DNA of 30,160 nt from contig JBBQSF010000021.1 in NCBI GenBank assembly GCA_038214085.1, positions 1-30,160 on the forward strand, written 5' to 3'. Both the position numbers and the translations under genes were made by a program. Under the pieces are notes generated by a model. It was not told the origin of the DNA and did not search any database. It saw nothing but the letters and a program-made list of their open reading frames with translations. The stretch is from JBBQSF01 sp038214085 (lineage in GTDB: Bacteria > Bacteroidota > Bacteroidia > Bacteroidales > CG2-30-32-10). This document shows positions 22,269 through 30,113 of this stretch, in pieces (positions within the stretch are counted from its first letter, which is position 1; each line of letters starts with the position of its first letter).

Positions 22269-25151
22269 ATGAAAAAAATAATTATTCTTACAATAGCAGT
22301 TTTGTTTAAAACTTATGCCATTGCACAATATTATGATCTCGGTCAGGATCCCGCTTCCACCAAGTGGAAAGTGCTAAAAACAGAGAATTTTAAAATCATC
22401 TATCCTGCCGATTTTGATAACAATATTCAAAAGCTTGCCAACACGCTGCAAACTGTTTATAAATATGGAACTATTACTCTTGATCACAAACCAAAAAAAA
22501 TAAATGTGATTCTGCATAACAAATCTGTAGTTGCAAACGCATTTTCTCTCTGGACTCCGCAACGTACAGAATTTTTTACCACACCGCCTCAAAACACTTA
22601 TGCCCAGGACTGGCTCGAACAACTAGCTATTCATGAGTACCGGCACATGATTCAAATGGATAAATTGAATCAGGGGTTTACAAAAGCGCTGTCATATATT
22701 GTTGGACAACACTCAACAATAACAGTTCTCGGACTGATGATTCCCATGTGGTTTATGGAAGGCGATGCGGTTTGTACAGAAACAGCTTTGAGCCATTCAG
22801 GGCGTGGCAGGATTCCTTCGTTTGAAATGAAAATACGTACTCAGGTTATTGAAAAAGGGAAATTCTCTTTCGAAAAAGCACAACTGGGTTCATCAAAAGA
22901 TTATGTTCCCGATCAGTATCAGTTCGGTTACAGTTTTGTTTCATACTCGCGCAAGCTTTGGGGAGCAAAAGCATTTCAGAGCGCAGAAGATTATACGGGG
23001 AAATATCCTTTTACAATCACTCCTTTTAACCATGGGTTGAAAAAAGTGACAGGTTTATCAAAGCGAAAAATGTATGATCTGATTTGGGATACGCTTGCCA
23101 TTCAATGGAAAAAACAACAAAATGAAATCATTTATACAAAAAGTTATGCAATTACTAAAAAGCCAAAGATTTATACCAATTATAAATTTCCAAGATACTT
23201 AAACGACAGTATTATAATAACTGAAAAATCAGGGAAAGATGACATCAGTCGTGTAATTGCTGTTGATCAGAATGGCAATGAAAAAATTCTTTTCACTCCT
23301 GGATTCTACACTTCAGAAAGCATATCGCTTGCAACGGGTATGTTTCCTTCAGAAGCTAAAAACAGTCCGGGTTCCTATACCACCGATAATATTTCAGTGT
23401 CGAAAGGAAAGGTTTGCTGGGCAGAAAGAAGTATAGATCCGCGCTGGGCACAACGCGATTATTCAGTAATTAAAATTTATGATTTTTCAAATGATAAAAC
23501 TTCCCAAATTACTAAGAAAACCAGATATTTTGCCCCTTATTTTTTCCCAGATGGATCTGAAATTGTAGTTTCTGAAATCACTACCGACAATAAATATTTT
23601 CTTACAATACTTGATGCAAAAACCGGTAAAGAAATAAAGAAAATAGCCACTCCCGACAATCAATTCCTGATGTCGCCTTCGGTTAGCAGCGATGGGAAAT
23701 TTATTCTTTGTATCGCTTTAAGTGAAAAAGGTAAGAGTATTCAAAAAATTTCTCTTTCAAATAATGAATTTACCACTATTCTTGAGCCATCCTTTCATGA
23801 AATTTCAAATCCGCTGGCATGGAAAAATTATGTTTTTTTTAATGGCGATTATTCAGGAATCGACAATATATACGCAATAGATACACTCACAAAAAATATT
23901 TTGCAGGTTACTTCAGCCAAATATGGTGCAATGGATATAAGCATCTCGCTAAACGAAGAAAAAATTTCTTACGCCGACTATACTGCAGATGGTTATCAGA
24001 TTTCCGAAGCCGATTTTCAGCCAACAACGTGGAAACCATTTTCCGAAATAAATGACAATTCGTTAAAAGTTTACCAATCATATCTGAAAGAAGAAAAAGG
24101 AATAGTTGATCAAACAACAATTCCATCAAAAATTTATGAAAGCAAAAAGTATTCTAAATTAACTCACGTTTTTCACCCGCACAGCTGGACTCCTTTTTAT
24201 CTTGATGTGGATAACATAAAAGCCAAACCGGGAGTTTCAATTATGAGTCAGAATTTGTTAAGCAATACATACGGAATTCTGGGTTGGGAGTACGACCGCA
24301 ACACTCAGCAAGGAAGATATCATGCAGACATCACTTGCAAGGCCTTTTATCCCGTTCTAAATCTCACGTATGAACAAGGCAAATCCGTAGGTTATAAGAA
24401 CGATTCTATAAAGTTTACTTACGATTTAACCAATATAAAATTTGGAATAAGCCAACCCTTGTCATATATTCACAACCAATTCCTGCGTGGAATTAATGCA
24501 GGAATTTATACCAATTATATTAATGTAAATCACAACACTTCCACTCCTGCTGATTATATTCAAGGAAACATCCAAACCATGGAATACCGGTTATTTGCCT
24601 ACAATCAGATAAAGTCCGTGGAACGTGATATGCGTCCACATTGGGGACAGAGCATTGAGTTCAACTACATGAATACACCCTTTGGAAATAATGATCTTGG
24701 CTCTATTTTTTCAGCAGAAACAAATTTGCTTTTCCCGGGATTATGCAAGCATCATAGCTTTATGATTTACGCCGGCTATCAAAACAAAAAGCCATCCACA
24801 TATAGTTTCAATGACAAGATACAATACCCTAAAGGTTATTACGATCAGAATTTCGATACAGTTCGGTCGCTTTCCTTTAACTACAAAATGCCACTTGCCT
24901 ATCCAGATTTTAATATTGGATCGTTGCTGTATTTTAAAAAAATTGTGACGAATGTTTTTTACGATTATGCTAAAGCTGAAAGGCTTTCCAAAACAACCAA
25001 GCTCAACTCCATTGGTGCAGATTTGCTGGCAAATGTGAATGTGCTAAGATTTTTTATTCCCTTGTACTTAGGTGTTCGCACTTCTTATTTGCCAACAGAA
25101 AATAAATATGATTTTCAATTCTTGTTCAGTGTCGATTTTTCTGGATTTTAA
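22269..25151 (+). CDS. Large outer-membrane protein: HExxH gluzincin-like domain, PD40/TolB-like propeller, C-terminal beta-barrel
   Basis: This 960-residue protein has a signal peptide (about 1-20, ending YAIAQ). The N-terminal part has a zinc-protease signature: AIHEYRHMIQ (His122, Glu123, His126) and, 38 residues on, WFMEGDAV with Glu164, the pattern of gluzincin metallopeptidases. Residues ~290-600 contain TolB/PD40-like repeats such as FAPYFFPDGSEIVVSE and MSPSVSSDGKFILCIA. The last ~300 residues are amphipathic strands ending in Phe (FLFSVDFSGF), typical of an outer-membrane barrel. It may be a surface protease or a processing factor; no substrate is known. It lies 9 bp after the pseudouridine synthase and 10 bp before a small membrane protein, so the three form an operon. 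Confidence 0.8.
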   Translation: MKKIIILTIAVLFKTYAIAQYYDLGQDPASTKWKVLKTENFKIIYPADFDNNIQKLANTLQTVYKYGTITLDHKPKKINVILHNKSVVANAFSLWTPQRTEFFTTPPQNTYAQDWLEQLAIHEYRHMIQMDKLNQGFTKALSYIVGQHSTITVLGLMIPMWFMEGDAVCTETALSHSGRGRIPSFEMKIRTQVIEKGKFSFEKAQLGSSKDYVPDQYQFGYSFVSYSRKLWGAKAFQSAEDYTGKYPFTITPFNHGLKKVTGLSKRKMYDLIWDTLAIQWKKQQNEIIYTKSYAITKKPKIYTNYKFPRYLNDSIIITEKSGKDDISRVIAVDQNGNEKILFTPGFYTSESISLATGMFPSEAKNSPGSYTTDNISVSKGKVCWAERSIDPRWAQRDYSVIKIYDFSNDKTSQITKKTRYFAPYFFPDGSEIVVSEITTDNKYFLTILDAKTGKEIKKIATPDNQFLMSPSVSSDGKFILCIALSEKGKSIQKISLSNNEFTTILEPSFHEISNPLAWKNYVFFNGDYSGIDNIYAIDTLTKNILQVTSAKYGAMDISISLNEEKISYADYTADGYQISEADFQPTTWKPFSEINDNSLKVYQSYLKEEKGIVDQTTIPSKIYESKKYSKLTHVFHPHSWTPFYLDVDNIKAKPGVSIMSQNLLSNTYGILGWEYDRNTQQGRYHADITCKAFYPVLNLTYEQGKSVGYKNDSIKFTYDLTNIKFGISQPLSYIHNQFLRGINAGIYTNYINVNHNTSTPADYIQGNIQTMEYRLFAYNQIKSVERDMRPHWGQSIEFNYMNTPFGNNDLGSIFSAETNLLFPGLCKHHSFMIYAGYQNKKPSTYSFNDKIQYPKGYYDQNFDTVRSLSFNYKMPLAYPDFNIGSLLYFKKIVTNVFYDYAKAERLSKTTKLNSIGADLLANVNVLRFFIPLYLGVRTSYLPTENKYDFQFLFSVDFSGF

Positions 25152-25161
25152 ACTATAAATT

Positions 25162-25536
25162 ATGAAATTTCTTGTTAAAATAATTATTTCTGCATTTGCT
25201 GTAATGATTGCTTCCTATTTACTTCCGGGTGTTAAGGTGGATACATTTACAACAGCATTGCTTGTGGCATTGGTTTTCGCTTTTTTGAATACCTTTCTTA
25301 AACCACTGCTAATCATATTAACCATACCGATCACGGTTTTTTCACTTGGATTATTTTTGCTTGTTATTAACGCAGGAATTGTACTGATTGCAAGCCGTAT
25401 TGTGGAATCGTTTCATGTAGAAGGATTTTGGTGGGCATTGGCTTTCAGTATTATTATGACCATTACTGCATCAATTCTCGAAAGTATTGGAAATCCGAAG
25501 CCCCGAAGCAACAATGACGTTAACAATCAGAACTAA
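25162..25536 (+). CDS. Small four-helix membrane protein, 'phage holin family' (PF04020, YvlD-like)
   Basis: This 124-residue protein has four hydrophobic helices (about 3-21, 30-47, 50-75 and 88-108) and a short Asn-rich cytoplasmic tail. The SYLLPGVKVDTFTTALLVALVFAFLNTFLKPLL segment and the later TIPIT-x-FSLGLF motif are typical of PF04020. The family name 'phage holin' comes from remote similarity and does not imply a phage origin; Bacillus YvlD belongs to it and relates to envelope stress. The stop lies one base from the stop of the convergent lipoprotein gene. Confidence 0.88.
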   Translation: MKFLVKIIISAFAVMIASYLLPGVKVDTFTTALLVALVFAFLNTFLKPLLIILTIPITVFSLGLFLLVINAGIVLIASRIVESFHVEGFWWALAFSIIMTITASILESIGNPKPRSNNDVNNQN

Positions 25537-25537
25537 A

Positions 25538-26245
25538 TTATTGCTGTATTGTAGTTCCTACTTTTGCTGAGATATAAGTAACTGAAAAATTTCCGCCTAA
25601 ATGTGAGGATTCTTTTAATGAAAAGTTTTTTGTTCTTTTGACAACAATATCGGCACTTCCAGACTTAACATCCTTTAGCAATTCCCTCGAAAATCTTACA
25701 CTTGAAGCTCCAACAGTTGAAATGCTCTGGGAGGACGAAAAAAAATCTTTTCCTTCAAGCGTCACAGTAACCGATTCTCCGTTCAATACAGGGTTTCCCG
25801 TCCATGAAACTTCAAACTCTTCATTTTTAGAAATACTTGTAGGATAAGTATCAATAGCAATAGCATCAATGGACGCAGTATTTTTATAGGTTTTCTTGTC
25901 GTTATCAGTATATAAAAAATCAAAGGACAAAGGAGAAGCTGTGATCTGTTTATTGATTTCATAAAATGTTCCAGTAAACATATTCTTGTCGACAGTCATT
26001 TCCTGATCGTTAAACAACACTTTACTGGGTGTAGTTAAAGCCAGTGAAGTTCCGGTGCTCCCGCCAAACCTGAAGGATGCAGTGGCTGACAATTCTTTGT
26101 CGCCCGAATCGTAGGTTACAGTGTAGCTTTGGTAGATTTCGCTTTGTTTAACGGTATCTGAATTTGCAGTTTCATTTGAAACGCATGAAGCCATAAACAT
26201 AATTATTGAGAGCAATAGAAATTGCCCGAAAAATATCTTTTTCAT
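25538..26245 (-). CDS. Putative lipoprotein of unknown function
   Basis: This 235-residue protein has a hydrophobic signal with lipobox MASC (Cys21), so it is probably anchored to the outer or inner membrane. The mature part is rich in Ser/Thr and beta-strand patterns and reads like two immunoglobulin-like sandwiches: a first with SYTVTYDSGDKELSATASFRFGG, a second beginning PTSISKNEEFEVSWTGNPV. I do not recognise the family. It has its own -7 box and is convergent with the holin-like gene. Confidence 0.7.
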   Translation of the reverse strand: MKKIFFGQFLLLSIIMFMASCVSNETANSDTVKQSEIYQSYTVTYDSGDKELSATASFRFGGSTGTSLALTTPSKVLFNDQEMTVDKNMFTGTFYEINKQITASPLSFDFLYTDNDKKTYKNTASIDAIAIDTYPTSISKNEEFEVSWTGNPVLNGESVTVTLEGKDFFSSSQSISTVGASSVRFSRELLKDVKSGSADIVVKRTKNFSLKESSHLGGNFSVTYISAKVGTTIQQ

Positions 26246-26258
26246 ATTTATTTTTTTT

Positions 26259-26266
26259 CAAATATA
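26259..26266 (-). promoter_or_regulatory. -7 promoter box of the 25.5-26.2 kb lipoprotein gene
   Basis: The minus strand reads TATATTTG and ends 13 nt before the ATG at 26245. It supports independent transcription from the upstream O-methyltransferase operon. Confidence 0.55.
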
Positions 26267-26355
26267 AGAATAAGTGCCCTCAAAATGCAAACAATATTTC
26301 AGATATCTGATTGTTTTCAATAGTAAAAACAAAATTGTAGAAAAATAAAATTACA

Positions 26356-26997
26356 CTAATTGCTGATTTTTCTGATAATTGAAACGCCATCACGCAATGG
26401 CAGAATGACTTTTTCAACCCTGATGTCGGACATTATTTTTTGGTTAAACAAAATTATTCCTTGCGTTTCTTTATCCGTAGGCGGAGGATTTAGGAGAACT
26501 TTTCCATCCCACAACACATTATCAGCAAGTATAAAACCACCAATGCGTACTTTGTTAAAAACAATATCGTAATATTTTGAATAATTTTCTTTGTCCGCAT
26601 CAATAAAAACAAGATCGTATGTATCATTTAATGTTGGCAATACTTCTAGAGCTGCACCAATAATAAGATTTAGTTTATTGCCGTTTGGCGATTGGTTAAA
26701 ATATTTCCGAATAAAATCTTCCAATTCAGCATTTACTTCAATTGTATCAATACGACCATTATCTGTTAAGCCTTCGGCCAGACACAAAGCAGAATAACCT
26801 GTAAAGGTTCCAATTTCAAGAATTCGCTCAGGGCGGAGCATGCAGCTCATCATTTTCAAAACACTGCCTTGAATATGCCCCGACATCATGCGGGAATAAA
26901 GCACTTTTAAATTTGTTTCCCGAAATAACTTGTACAACAATTCTGGTTCTGGCGAGGAATGCTCTAGAATATATGATTCAACATCAATTGTGTCCAT
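26356..26997 (-). CDS. Class I SAM-dependent O-methyltransferase (caffeoyl-CoA O-methyltransferase-like)
   Basis: This 213-residue protein has the O-methyltransferase family 3 pattern: motif I RILEIGTFTGYSALCLAEGL, the acidic end of strand 2 in IDTIEVNAE, DLVFIDADKENYSKYYD with the metal-binding Asp, and ILADNVLWDGKVL with the second metal ligand pair. Family members methylate catechol-type hydroxyls or, in YrrM/TrmR, the tRNA wobble base hydroxyuridine. TrmR-like activity is a reasonable alternative for a bacterial housekeeping copy. Its start overlaps the end of the M16 peptidase gene by 14 bp, so the two are translationally linked. Confidence 0.9.
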   Translation of the reverse strand: MDTIDVESYILEHSSPEPELLYKLFRETNLKVLYSRMMSGHIQGSVLKMMSCMLRPERILEIGTFTGYSALCLAEGLTDNGRIDTIEVNAELEDFIRKYFNQSPNGNKLNLIIGAALEVLPTLNDTYDLVFIDADKENYSKYYDIVFNKVRIGGFILADNVLWDGKVLLNPPPTDKETQGIILFNQKIMSDIRVEKVILPLRDGVSIIRKISN

Positions 26998-28225
26998 TGT
27001 TTGCTGATTTATATGTTAGGAAACTGAATTGTTCGGGAATAAAAATCTCACGTGCAATTTCAATCAATTCAACAGCTGTTACCGAATCAATTTTTGTGTA
27101 AATATCTTCGATTGAATCCACCTTGTTAAAAAGCAAATAACTTTTGCCAATTGATAACATTTCATTCAGATTTGATTCCTGAGAAATAGCTATCTGCCCC
27201 TGAAGTTGCTTTTTGGCACGTTTTAGCTGCATTATCCCCAATGGCTCCTTTGTAAGTTTAGTCATTTCACGCAGTGCAAGCTCAATAGATTTTTGAATAT
27301 GTTCATTATCAGCGCCTAGATATACAAGGAAAATACCAGTATCAGTAAAAGGATTGTATGATGATTCCAGAGAATAACAAAACCCGTATTTCTCTCTAAT
27401 AGCAAGATTTAGCCGGGAATTCATTCCAGGACCACCAAGAATATTATTCAGCAAGGCCATTGCTGTTCTTTTTTCGTTGCGAACACTATAAGAAAGTGCA
27501 CCTATAACAGAATGGGCTTGCAAACCAGATTTCTCAACAACTTTATTAAAGGGCTTATAGTTATTGAATCTTTTTCTTTTTAGGGCACAAGTTTGTGAAG
27601 GAATATCAGAAAAATAATGTTCAACAAGTTTTAACAGTTTAGAAAATTCAATATTTCCAACAGAAGTAATTACCATACGATTGGGGCAATAATTTGCCTT
27701 AACAAAATCCTGAAGTTTTTTTCGGTTTACAGATTGAATATCTTCAGGCTGGCCTAATATGTAGTTGCCCAAAGGGTGTTTCCCGAAAAAAAGCTCCTCG
27801 TATTCATCAAATATTTCTTCCGAAGGGTTGTCCTTGTATGAGTTAAACTCATCAAGAATAACTTCTTTTTCCTTTGCAATTTCGGCTTCCGGGAAAACTG
27901 AATTAAATGTAATATCAGCAATTAGTTCCAATGCCCTAGGATAAAAACTGTGCAAAAAAGTGGCATAAATACAAGTATCTTCCTTTGATGTATATGCGTT
28001 CAACTCGCCTCCGACATTTTCCATGCAACTTAAAACATGATATGACCTTCGCTTTGAAGTTCCTTTAAAAACGAGGTGTTCGAGAAAATGGGCCACACCT
28101 TTTTGCCCTTCAGTTTCATCTCGACTTCCAGCATTTATAATGATACCAAAGTGCGCCACCTGCATCGAAGAATGCTTATGAACCAGTCGTAATCCGTTTT
28201 TTAATGTATGTGTCTGATATACCAT
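26984..28225 (-). CDS. M16 family zinc peptidase (pitrilysin/processing-peptidase type)
   Basis: The protein is 413 residues from ATG 28225; a start two codons earlier is possible but lies nearer the -7 box. The inverted zinc motif is HFLEH (His46, Glu49, His50 in this numbering), with the third ligand Glu126 in EKEVILDEF, 76 residues on. GVAHFLEHLVFKGT and ENVGGELNAYTSKEDTCIY are typical of bacterial homologues of the mitochondrial processing peptidase. The C-terminal half (HSVIGALSYSV, GGPGMNSRLNLAIREKYGFCYSLES) is the non-catalytic half. No signal peptide is visible, so it is likely cytoplasmic. It forms an operon with the O-methyltransferase. Confidence 0.93.
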   Translation of the reverse strand: MVYQTHTLKNGLRLVHKHSSMQVAHFGIIINAGSRDETEGQKGVAHFLEHLVFKGTSKRRSYHVLSCMENVGGELNAYTSKEDTCIYATFLHSFYPRALELIADITFNSVFPEAEIAKEKEVILDEFNSYKDNPSEEIFDEYEELFFGKHPLGNYILGQPEDIQSVNRKKLQDFVKANYCPNRMVITSVGNIEFSKLLKLVEHYFSDIPSQTCALKRKRFNNYKPFNKVVEKSGLQAHSVIGALSYSVRNEKRTAMALLNNILGGPGMNSRLNLAIREKYGFCYSLESSYNPFTDTGIFLVYLGADNEHIQKSIELALREMTKLTKEPLGIMQLKRAKKQLQGQIAISQESNLNEMLSIGKSYLLFNKVDSIEDIYTKIDSVTAVELIEIAREIFIPEQFSFLTYKSANNGHN

Positions 28226-28232
28226 TAGCATG

Positions 28233-28240
28233 CAAAAATA
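28233..28240 (-). promoter_or_regulatory. -7 promoter box of the M16/O-methyltransferase operon
   Basis: The minus strand reads TATTTTTG. It ends 7 nt before the ATG at 28225 and 1 nt before the alternative ATG at 28231. It favours the downstream start and predicts a very short or absent leader. Confidence 0.45.
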
Positions 28241-28278
28241 CTATAAAAAATATCATGCATTAGATTTTAATTCTTTTT

Positions 28279-28584
28279 AAAGCTATCAAATAATTTATAG
28301 CTTGAGTTTGAAACTTAATCAGGTTATTATACTCTGAAACGCCTATAAAACCTTATTTTATTTTAAAAAAATTCGAATAGTTTAATGCAAACGAATGTTT
28401 GTATTATTATGCTATTGCAGAAATTATAAATGCTAAAATAAAAAATGCAATCAGTAAAAATAATGAATCAAGAAATATTGACTTTTACTATTACAGATTA
28501 GCGCTTATTATTTAGTTGTAGCACCTCAAAACATAATTAATCCTTTTTTTCAATTTTTTATTAAAAGCTATCAAATAATTTATA
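28279..28584 (+). repeat. Exact 21-bp direct repeat pair around the tRNA-Pro promoter region
   Basis: AAAGCTATCAAATAATTTATA occurs exactly at 28279-28299 and 28564-28584, 285 bp apart. The downstream copy runs into the tRNA-Pro -7 box; the upstream copy is followed by AGCTTG rather than TCTTTG, so it lacks a good box. The rest of the 394-bp gap between the M16 promoter box and the tRNA (28241-28634) is AT-rich with a small CAAAC/GTTTG inverted repeat at about 28389-28402, and nothing else I recognise. Confidence 0.8.
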
Positions 28585-28590
28585 TCTTTG
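28583..28590 (+). promoter_or_regulatory. -7 promoter box of tRNA-Pro
   Basis: TATCTTTG matches TAnnTTTG and lies 44 nt before the tRNA 5' end. Confidence 0.5.
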
Positions 28591-28634
28591 CAGCCCTAAA
28601 ACGAACATTGATTTATTTATTACCGTTTTAAAAA

Positions 28635-28713
28635 CGGGGTGTAGCGTAGCCCGGCTCATCGCGCCTGCTTTGGGAGCAGGAGGTCGCAGGTTCGAATCCT
28701 GCCACCCCGACCA
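28635..28713 (+). tRNA. tRNA-Pro (anticodon TGG), CCA encoded
   Basis: The cloverleaf is complete. The acceptor stem CGGGGTG (28635-28641) pairs with CACCCCG (28703-28709). The D arm is GCG/CGC with a long loop. The anticodon stem CCTGC/GCAGG encloses TTTGGGA with TGG at 28671-28673. The T arm is GCAGG-TTCGAAT-CCTGC. The discriminator A is followed by an encoded CCA (28711-28713). It reads all four proline codons if the wobble U is suitably modified. An intrinsic terminator follows 11 bp later. Confidence 0.97.
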
Positions 28714-28724
28714 ATTACACACTT

Positions 28725-28752
28725 AAGGCCTTGATTTTCAAGGCCTTTTTTA
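28725..28752 (+). terminator. Intrinsic terminator after tRNA-Pro
   Basis: A perfect 10-bp stem (AAGGCCTTGA / TCAAGGCCTT) with a 3-nt loop runs straight into a T-rich tail. The open frame of the HNH pseudogene begins inside this hairpin, which shows that its first codons are not a real gene start. Confidence 0.92.
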
Positions 28753-28799
28753 TTTTACTACTACATTCCTACTACAATTTAAAATATTTATTTTATTTT

Positions 28800-29620
28800 T
28801 CCTGTAATTCACGGGTAAGTTATTTCAGAAGTTATTGGAATGATCTAGTATTTTCAAATCATACTGCGAATTTCGCATTACCCTTTTTTCACCTTAAAAA
28901 TGAAAAATCAGGAATTTGGACATTGGTAAATAAACCTGGATATGAATATTCGATAACAAACTCCAGTTCAATCAGTAGTTTTAAATCATTGAATGAGGCA
29001 ACTGATTACGCAATTTTAGACACTTGGTTTTATGAACAACTTCTCAATACTGATACTAGAAATATAATCAGAGTATTGATTTCAGAAAAGTATTTTCCGA
29101 ATAGCCCAAATACAGTAATTAATTATAAAAATGATTATTTAAGTATAGTTGAGCAACAAATTATACACGATACACCTTATACTTATTCAAGAAGAATTAA
29201 GAATTTATTAAATAAAGAAGCACCCGAAGAAGAAGTTTTTATAAGAGGTGGTGCCTTTAAAAGACAGATCCCTCGACTATATGATTACACATGTGCAATT
29301 ACCGGAATGAGATTAGAAACTTCTGCAAGTATTTCATTGATAGATGCCTGTCATATAGTTCCTTTTGCCGAATGCTTTGATGATACAATAACCAATGGAA
29401 TTGCGTTGTGCCCAAATATGCACAGAGCTTTCGACCGAGGATTAATAGCTATAGATAATGAATATAAGGTGCTCGTTTCCAGTAAATTTATCGAAAACTC
29501 AACCTCACATTCTATTAACCAGTTTTTCGGAAAAGAGAGATACTAAAGCCAAAAATTGAAAGCTATTTCCCATCGCAAATAAACTTGCATAAACACAGGC
29601 TTAAATTTGGATTTGCTTGA
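28800..29620 (+). pseudogene. HNH endonuclease (HNH_2 type) pseudogene: truncated 5' end and C-terminal frameshift
   Basis: The frame has no usable start. Upstream it opens only at a TTG inside the tRNA terminator, and family-like sequence begins near YFRSYWNDLVF (about 28822) and continues as NFALPFFHLKNEKSGIWTLV. The N-terminal portion normally ahead of that is absent. The HNH region is intact: DYTCAITGM, DACHIVPFAE, TNGIALCPNMHRAFDRGLIAID, with the H...N...H residues present. The frame ends early at 29544-29546 after GKERY. The frame two bases over (29540-29620) gives ILKPKIESYFPSQ and LHKHRLKFGF, the expected family end, so an extra AG in the GAGAGA run at 29535-29540 explains the break. 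Relatives are putative restriction or defence nucleases. Confidence 0.8.
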
Positions 29621-29673
29621 AATTGAATAATTAATTGATTTCCTGAACTGAAAACATAAATTTTAATTATCAC

Positions 29674-29814
29674 GTAACACTACAATTAAATAGTGTTACA
29701 CCTTTTGAGGAAACTCAATTTTTCGTAATTAATTATTCTTGGTATTTCATTTCAATTTCAAATTAACAAACTTACTTATATGTTTTGTAACACCTACTTT
29801 ATGCCATGTAACAC
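29674..29814. repeat. Cluster of four GTAACAC motifs, including a 9-bp inverted repeat
   Basis: GTAACACTA (29674-29682) and TAGTGTTAC (29691-29699) form a perfect 9-bp inverted repeat with an 8-bp centre. Two further direct copies start at 29787 and 29808, exactly 21 bp apart, or two helical turns. This lies in the 403-bp stretch 29621-30023 between the nuclease pseudogene and the insertion sequence, where I see no gene. A further AATAGCG/CGCTATT inverted repeat is at 29825-29831 and 29850-29856. The pattern suggests protein-binding sites. Confidence 0.6.
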
Positions 29815-30044
29815 TTTTTGTTAAAATAGCGTTTATACGTCCCTATGTTCGCTATTAAATTATGTTATGGGATGGTAAGTCTAACATACTTGCAAAATTT
29901 TATCCTGCAATAATTTTAGTTTTAGGTTATTGATGGCATAAAATTCTTTAAAATATTTTCGACGAAACGCTATACTTATTCAAAAGTATTTGATATTATT
30001 GCAAATACTTTATTGGAAATCACTGTTGTCCGATAAAAAAAATT

Positions 30045-30084
30045 GAAAGAAGCCAAGCCAAAATAGGATGGCTTCTTTCTTTTT
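30045..30084 (+). terminator. Hairpin terminator inside the IS left end
   Basis: A perfect 11-bp stem (GAAAGAAGCCA at 30045-30055, TGGCTTCTTTC at 30069-30079) with a 13-nt loop is followed by five Ts. Sitting between the element end and the transposase start, it could stop read-through from outside, a common way to limit transposase expression. Confidence 0.8.
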
Positions 30085-30113
30085 GTAGTTTTGTCTCGCT
30101 AAAGAATTCTACA

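Noticed and set aside
25162..25536. Prophage evidence from the 'holin' family name
   Set aside because: PF04020 proteins are chromosomal membrane proteins and no phage genes lie nearby.
28731..28800. TTG start for the HNH nuclease at 28731
   Set aside because: The codon lies inside the tRNA terminator hairpin and the next ~25 residues do not resemble the family; the frame is open only by chance.
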